Shown here: piece by piece, positions 6,645-10,418 of the stretch | How positions within the stretch are numbered: the stretch's first letter is position 1 | How the letters are laid out: each line of letters begins with the position of its first letter | DNA from: Sphingomonadales bacterium | GTDB taxonomy: Bacteria > Bacteroidota > Bacteroidia > UBA7662 | Length of the DNA stretch: 10,418 nucleotides | Assembly: GCA_016872225.1 (NCBI GenBank) | Contig: VHAW01000057.1 | Span: 1-10,418, forward strand | Reading direction: 5' to 3' | Position numbers and translations under genes: made by a program | Notes under the pieces: generated by a model | The model's input: the letters and a program-made list of their open reading frames with translations, nothing else | Told to the model about the DNA's origin: nothing | Databases searched by the model: none

Positions 6645-7151
6645 ATGGCCCGCAAAGTCTATAAATTGAGCTTAGAGGCCGATTTGGCCGTTTTGGGCTT
6701 GGATAGCCCCCTGCCACCGTATACCCTAGCAGGCCGGTTGAATCAGGCTTTGGGGTGGAATTTGGTCCGAAGTCGCAGAGACGCTGAGTTGGCCTTCCCC
6801 TCAAAAGGCACCAATTCCACTTTCACTATTGGGGAATTCGATGGTGAAATCAATGAGGTGCAATCCCAAAATGTTTCCTTCTTTCAGCTTTTTTTTCAAG
6901 ACCTTGATTTGTACAGCACGCCTTTATGCCTCGTCTCCAACAGCGGTTCCCTGGGGCTATTGCTCCCTGCCCTGAGAAATTTTAATTTTTTGTTGACCTG
7001 GCCTAAGGAAGCCGTGGAGTTCAGTGACATACTTTTGCATCGCCAAATTGGAAATCTGGAAGGGGTGAATTTTGCTGCCGATATTACCTCCCGTATCAGC
7101 CCACAGGCCATGATCTCTTTACAATTTTCCCCAAGTCTTACTGAACCTTAA
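6645..7151 (+). CDS. IPExxxVDY family protein (function unknown)
   Basis: A 168-residue protein starting MARKVYKLSL. The N-terminal pattern (K-x-K-L, then an acidic turn, LGLDSPLPPYTLAGRLNQALGWNL and RSRRDAEL) and the placement directly in front of pyk match the small Bacteroidota family named for its IPExxxVDY motif. Here the corresponding stretch is LPALRNFNF (about residues 106-114), which keeps the spacing but has lost the Glu, Asp and Tyr. No signal peptide, membrane span or catalytic motif is seen, so it is probably a cytoplasmic protein. The frame is open upstream to 6366, but that part is antisense to acpP; the ATG at 6645 begins where the family's similarity begins. The stop is 10 bases before the pyk ATG, so the two are cotranscribed. 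The molecular role of the family is unknown to me. Confidence 0.8.
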   Translation: MARKVYKLSLEADLAVLGLDSPLPPYTLAGRLNQALGWNLVRSRRDAELAFPSKGTNSTFTIGEFDGEINEVQSQNVSFFQLFFQDLDLYSTPLCLVSNSGSLGLLLPALRNFNFLLTWPKEAVEFSDILLHRQIGNLEGVNFAADITSRISPQAMISLQFSPSLTEP

Positions 7152-7161
7152 GCAAGAAATT

Positions 7162-8616
7162 ATGAACATCAAATTCCCGGAGGATTTCGAAAAGGTGCAT
7201 AGACAAACTAAAATTATTGCAACCTTAGGTCCAGCAAGTTTTGAAAAAGCCCAAATCAAGAGCCTGATTCAAGCTGGTGCTAATGTGTTACGGTTGAATT
7301 TTTCGCATGCTGATTATGATATTCTGCGCAGGGTGATTGTCGATATTCGATCGCTTAATAAAGAGCTCGGCACTACGGTGGGAATTTTAGGGGATTTGCA
7401 AGGGCCCAAAATCAGAATTGGGGAGATGCCTCAAGGAGGGATTCTTTTTGAGCCCGGGGATCGATTGTCTTTAGTGACCCAACCTTGTGTTGGAAGCAAA
7501 GACGAGATTTATATCAATTACTCCCAATTGCCTCAGGATATACGGCCAGGTGACATGCTCCTCCTGGACGACGGCAAACTCAAATTCAAGGCAATATTCA
7601 GTAATGCCAAGGATCGTATTGAAATGGAGGTCATCGCCGGTGGGCTGCTCACATCACGCAAAGGGGTTAACCTTCCGGATACCGAAGTGGCCCTCCCTAG
7701 TTTGACCGAGAAAGACCGCAAGGACTTGGACTTTATTCTGGAACACAAGTTGGACTGGGTAGCCTTGTCCTTTGTTCGCAACGCTGCGGATGTTATCGTC
7801 CTAAGGGAAGTTATTCGTTCCAGCGGTCAGGATATTCCCGTGATGGCCAAAATCGAGAAACCTGTTGCGGTAGCCGATCTTGAAAACATCATCAGCAAAT
7901 CGGATGCGGTGATGATTGCCCGCGGTGATCTCGGAGTCGAGTTTCCTATCGAACAATTGCCGTTGATTCAGAAACATATCGTCCGTTTGTGCATGGATTT
8001 GTGCAAGCCAGTGGTGGTGGCGACGCAGATGATGGAATCCATGATTACCAATTTCATGCCGACCCGAGCAGAAGCCAATGACGTGGCGAACGCCGTTCTT
8101 GATGGGGCCGATGCACTTATGCTTTCCGGTGAAACCTCCATGGGGGCTCACCCATCTCAGGTGGTGGAGTTTATGGTGCGCATTATCCGTGCGGTGGAAG
8201 ATCAATCGGAGATTTATTACCGCGATCATCGACTTTCACAAGATTCCACCAACTTTATTTCCGATCAATTGTGTTATTTGGCCTCTAGGGCTGCATTGCG
8301 TGTGGATGCTAAGGCCATTGTAGGCTTCACCAAATCAGGATATACGGCTTTTCAGGTCTCTTCCTACCGGCCCAAATCGGGAATCATCATTTTCACACCA
8401 AATCGTGCCCTGCTCACCAGACTTTCTTTGGTTTGGGGCGTGCGTGCCTTGTATTACGATAAGCTAACTTCCACAGATGAAACTATCGAAGATGTAGGAC
8501 GCATTCTCAAATCCAATGCTTGGCTCCAATCCGGAGATACGGTGGTGAATACCGGGGTTATGCCGCTGCGCAGTATGCATCGGGCTAATTTTATCAAGCT
8601 TACGGTCATCGATTAG
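7162..8616 (+). CDS. pyk: Pyruvate kinase
   Basis: A 484-residue enzyme that transfers phosphate from phosphoenolpyruvate to ADP in the last step of glycolysis. Seen in order: KIIATLGPAS (17-26), NVLRLNFSHA (41-50), GDLQGPKIRIG (77-87), the B domain (about 88-175), the active-site lysine in MAKIEKP (Lys230 by alignment), MIARGDLGVE (251-260), ATQMMESM, PTRAEANDVANAVLDGADA and LSGETSMG. A complete C-terminal domain (about 365-484) follows. Leu79, Lys83 and Ile86 stand where potassium-dependent kinases have Thr, Glu and Thr, which predicts a K+-independent enzyme. It is the second gene of the pair led by the IPExxxVDY protein. It ends 19 bases from the convergent HAD gene, with no good terminator between. 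Confidence 0.97.
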   Translation: MNIKFPEDFEKVHRQTKIIATLGPASFEKAQIKSLIQAGANVLRLNFSHADYDILRRVIVDIRSLNKELGTTVGILGDLQGPKIRIGEMPQGGILFEPGDRLSLVTQPCVGSKDEIYINYSQLPQDIRPGDMLLLDDGKLKFKAIFSNAKDRIEMEVIAGGLLTSRKGVNLPDTEVALPSLTEKDRKDLDFILEHKLDWVALSFVRNAADVIVLREVIRSSGQDIPVMAKIEKPVAVADLENIISKSDAVMIARGDLGVEFPIEQLPLIQKHIVRLCMDLCKPVVVATQMMESMITNFMPTRAEANDVANAVLDGADALMLSGETSMGAHPSQVVEFMVRIIRAVEDQSEIYYRDHRLSQDSTNFISDQLCYLASRAALRVDAKAIVGFTKSGYTAFQVSSYRPKSGIIIFTPNRALLTRLSLVWGVRALYYDKLTSTDETIEDVGRILKSNAWLQSGDTVVNTGVMPLRSMHRANFIKLTVID

Positions 8617-8635
8617 ACAATAATTTGCTCAGGGA

Positions 8636-9286
8636 TTATTTAAGCCGCAAACCCAATCGGTTTATAGTTTCAAACGGAGAGGTATTGGATGGGTGCAAAA
8701 AGGTTTGCAAACCCGCTTGCCTTGCGCCGTCCAGGTTAATTTCGTTATCGTCGATCATCATCCAGGCCGAGGGCTCTATCCCTAAACCTTGGATAGCGTG
8801 CAGGTACAGCGATGGATTGGGTTTGCGCATCCCGCAGAGGTGCGAATAGACGACCCGGTCAAAGTACGACCCAAGGGGCTTTCCGAATTGTTGCAGAAAG
8901 GATGTTTCGAAGGCCTCCTGATGCCATAGGTTGGTGTTGCTGAGCAGGACCATAGAAAAGATAGCCCTCAGCCCGGAAACACAATTCAAAGCTTCACCCT
9001 GCCAAGGTCCTAACATGGAGTTCCATAATTTTCGTCGATCATCAGCGGGATTAACCCCAATCGAAGCCGTTCCCAAGGCCTCCGCAAGGGCAGTATCAAA
9101 TTCTAATGCAGAGGCTGTTCCGCATTCAAATCGTTGATGAATTTGATCAAAAGACGGCGGGGATGGGTGCCCTTGTACAGCGTTTTGGTAATTTGTTAAT
9201 TGTTGCCCTACTTTTTCGGGATAAACTTGGATGAAAAGTCCACCTAAATCCCAGACGATGCCTTGAAATGTTGGGGTTGGATTCAT
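8636..9286 (-). CDS. HAD-family hydrolase (subfamily IA, YihX/epoxide-hydrolase-like branch)
   Basis: A 216-residue protein with the four HAD motifs: nucleophile Asp13 in IVWDLGGLFI (motif I), Ser116 in VLLSNTN (motif II), Lys155 in GMRKPNPSLY (motif III) and Asp179/Asp180 in MMIDDNEINLDGA (motif IV). A helical cap lies between motifs I and II (about 25-105). The residue two after the nucleophile is Gly15, not the usual general-acid Asp. The same DLG pattern occurs in YihX-type sugar-phosphate phosphatases, so it is probably still a phosphatase, though the substrate cannot be read. The start is ATG, with a perfect -7 box 21 bases upstream, so it is likely transcribed alone. It converges on pyk and diverges from the broken methyltransferase. 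Confidence 0.88.
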   Translation of the reverse strand: MNPTPTFQGIVWDLGGLFIQVYPEKVGQQLTNYQNAVQGHPSPPSFDQIHQRFECGTASALEFDTALAEALGTASIGVNPADDRRKLWNSMLGPWQGEALNCVSGLRAIFSMVLLSNTNLWHQEAFETSFLQQFGKPLGSYFDRVVYSHLCGMRKPNPSLYLHAIQGLGIEPSAWMMIDDNEINLDGARQAGLQTFLHPSNTSPFETINRLGLRLK

Positions 9287-9307
9287 GGTTTACAGGGCGA
9301 ATTAACC

Positions 9308-9315
9308 CAAAGCTA
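9308..9315 (-). promoter_or_regulatory. -7 box for the HAD hydrolase gene
   Basis: The minus strand reads TAGCTTTG, an exact match to TAnnTTTG, ending 21 bases before the HAD ATG at 9286. No clear -33 TTG is visible at the usual distance. The box is separated by only 5 bases from the plus-strand box at 9321-9328. Confidence 0.6.
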
Positions 9316-9320
9316 CAAAC

Positions 9321-9328
9321 TACTTTTG
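9321..9328 (+). promoter_or_regulatory. -7 box for the methyltransferase remnant
   Basis: TACTTTTG matches TAnnTTTG exactly and ends 20 bases before the ATG at 9349, the same geometry as the HAD box on the other strand. No obvious -33 element is seen. It would now drive a broken gene. Confidence 0.55.
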
Positions 9329-9348
9329 TGGTGATCGGTAGCCCAATC

Positions 9349-9898
9349 ATGCAGGACTATATTCAAATCAATCGCGCCTACTGGGATGCCCGGGTAGACA
9401 CGCATGCGGATTCAGATTTTTATCAAATGTAGGCCTTCAAGCAGGGTTGGTGTTCGCTCAAAGCCCCGGAATTGGGGTATTTGGGGGATGTCAGTGGATT
9501 AAAAGTTTTGCATTGGCAATGTCATTTTGGACAAGATAGCTTATCGATGGCTTGAAGGAGGGGTACGGGTGACGGGTGTGGATTTTTCTGAGCCTGCAAT
9601 CCAAAAAGCCCGAGCTTTGGCCGATGGGTTGAACCTCAAGGCAGAATTTGTTTGCCGGGATATTGCCTCTTTGAAGGAGGCCATGCCCGGAAAAGGAACT
9701 TTTGATTGGGTGATGTGTACCTACGGTACTTTGGGATGCTTACCGGATCTCCAAGGTTGGGCCGAAACGGTAGATGCTGCGTTACAAAGCGGTGGGTCTT
9801 TGGTCTTGGTTGATTTTCACCCGGTGATTTGGATGTTTGACAACGAAATTCGGGAGATTACCCACCTTTATTTCAATTTTGGCCCTCTGTGCGAGGAG
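9349..9898 (+). pseudogene. Class I SAM-dependent methyltransferase, disrupted and truncated
   Basis: Reading from ATG 9349 gives MQDYIQINRAYWDAR, then SDFYQM and a TAG at 9430-9432 where relatives usually have Glu (GAG to TAG fits). The same frame continues through AFKQG, LGYLGD and the SAM-binding motif LHWQCHFGQDS to a TGA at 9553. The next frame then carries on as VRVTGVDFS, EPAIQKARALADGL, FDWVMCTYGTLGCL and VLVDFHPVIWMFDN. Dropping one T at 9553 restores one frame with no gap against the usual protein. After YFN (about 9877), or at the latest GPLCEE (9898), similarity ends, so roughly the last third is missing. Trp at 9514-9516 replaces the usual Leu of motif I. The family methylates small molecules; no specific substrate is suggested. 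Nonsense, frameshift and truncation together make this a pseudogene, unless the assembly is faulty here. Confidence 0.85.
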
Positions 9899-9943
9899 TT
9901 GCTGTTAGCGGTTCATGCTTCTCTTTTTATCTTAGTAATTGCT
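9899..9943. other. Junction between methyltransferase remnant and AT-rich segment
   Basis: This short stretch separates the last recognisable methyltransferase codons from the stop of the minus-strand serine hydrolase. It encodes nothing I recognise and becomes T-rich on the plus strand from about 9919. I see no terminal inverted repeats, target-site duplication or transposase remnant here. Confidence 0.5.
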
Positions 9944-10418
9944 TTATTGTTTAATAATTTTGTGGTTGTAAAATCCCTTTTCCGTTTCGGATCTGATTAA
10001 ATACATACCATTTGAGTACCCCGAAAGATCAAATTGAGTTCCATTTAAATGATTTATTAAAGTCCCTTGTAGGTCATAAATCTTTATACTCTGGATGGTT
10101 TGATTTGGAATTTCAATCTTAACAAGCCCCGTTGTCGGATTTGGATAGAGTGTAATGATTTTTCCATGAATTGAATTTTCGTTGATTCCAACAGTGTGAT
10201 TAACGATGGCAGAAAGTAACTGGATAGAAACTTGAAAAGCCTGCGCCGGCAATTGATTGATAAGCACACAGACTATAATTCCCGTTGCCGTATCATACAT
10301 CATAGAAGAATTATACCCCCCCCAGATGGCTCCACCATGAGTCCAGACTGTTCTGCCAAAAACGGTAGCCCGACTAATACCCATACCGTAATTACCCGAA
10401 CCGACGAAAGTTGTCAAT
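9944..10418 (-). CDS. Secreted serine hydrolase (beta-lactamase class C-like) with T9SS type A sorting domain, C-terminal part
   Basis: The 157 visible residues are the end of a larger protein whose start lies beyond the window; the first codon here (TTG) is internal. Residues 8-40 (GNYGMGIS, then TVWTHGGAIWGGYNSSMM) look like the third active-site region of class C beta-lactamase-type esterases and peptidases, with HGG at 27-29 in place of KTG. YDTATGIIVCVLINQ continues the final strands. After a short linker, LYPNPTTG (90-97), IKIYDLQG, LSGYSNGMYLIR and the terminal KIIKQ form a type IX secretion sorting domain, which directs export across the outer membrane and is normally cleaved. The catalytic SxxK is outside the window. 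Codons are more AT-rich than in all neighbours, and a run of eight G on the coding strand lies just after HGG. Confidence 0.82.
   Translation of the reverse strand, partial: LTTFVGSGNYGMGISRATVFGRTVWTHGGAIWGGYNSSMMYDTATGIIVCVLINQLPAQAFQVSIQLLSAIVNHTVGINENSIHGKIITLYPNPTTGLVKIEIPNQTIQSIKIYDLQGTLINHLNGTQFDLSGYSNGMYLIRSETEKGFYNHKIIKQ

Noticed and set aside
7801..8229. His-rich 142-residue minus-strand frame.
   Set aside because: It is fully antisense to the conserved middle of pyk; the His content comes from the reverse complement of common pyk codons.
8619..8640. AATAAT and ATTATT inverted arms between pyk and the HAD gene as a bidirectional terminator.
   Set aside because: The stem is six A-T pairs with a 10-base loop, is unstable, and enters the HAD stop region; it is too weak to call.
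9902..9911. GTTAGCG at the junction as an integron attC core site.
   Set aside because: It departs from GTTRRRY, and no matching RYYYAAC partner is visible within the preceding 130 bases; no integrase or cassette array is seen.
9527..10000. 157-residue plus-strand frame as an intact gene.
   Set aside because: Its start lies within the displaced frame of the methyltransferase remnant, and its last 30 or so residues are antisense to the serine hydrolase end or non-coding; it is a chance fusion frame.

Overview
This window looks like chromosomal DNA from a member of the Bacteroidota, possibly a Saprospiria- or Chitinophagia-like lineage (the class is a guess). Several signs point there: the acpP-fabF-rnc block; an IPExxxVDY-type protein directly in front of pyruvate kinase; a bacterial GH3 protein next to lptB; a type IX secretion sorting tail on the last gene; start codons without Shine-Dalgarno sequences; and several matches to the Bacteroidota -7 promoter box TAnnTTTG. 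Base composition is about half G+C over most of the window and falls to about 39% at the right end.

Layout. Positions 2-139 hold the C-terminus of a polyprenyl synthetase (+), which runs tail to tail into a six-gene minus-strand cluster occupying 6553 down to 136. In transcription order this is acpP (acyl carrier protein), fabF (ketoacyl-ACP synthase II), rnc (RNase III), recJ (single-strand exonuclease), lptB (LPS-export ATPase) and a GH3-family adenylating enzyme. Gaps range from a 1-base overlap to 51 bases, so this is probably one operon or two overlapping ones, joining fatty-acid synthesis, RNA and DNA processing and outer-membrane assembly. From the 91-base divergent region at 6554-6644 a plus-strand pair starts: an IPExxxVDY-family protein and pyk. 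A HAD-family hydrolase (-) converges on pyk.

Right end. HAD and a broken class I methyltransferase (+, from 9349) diverge from a compact pair of predicted promoters. The methyltransferase has a nonsense codon, a one-base frameshift and a lost C-terminus. Its similarity stops at about 9878-9898, where an AT-richer segment begins carrying the C-terminus of a secreted serine hydrolase with a T9SS sorting domain (-, running off the window). This is the only part that does not look like ordinary core chromosome; it is either a real rearrangement or an assembly join.

I see no tRNA, rRNA, CRISPR array, transposase or prophage gene, and no clear new defence or mobile system. The points most worth checking are the pseudogene junction, a promoter so close to its start codon that the mRNA is probably leaderless, and a hairpin between acpP and fabF.
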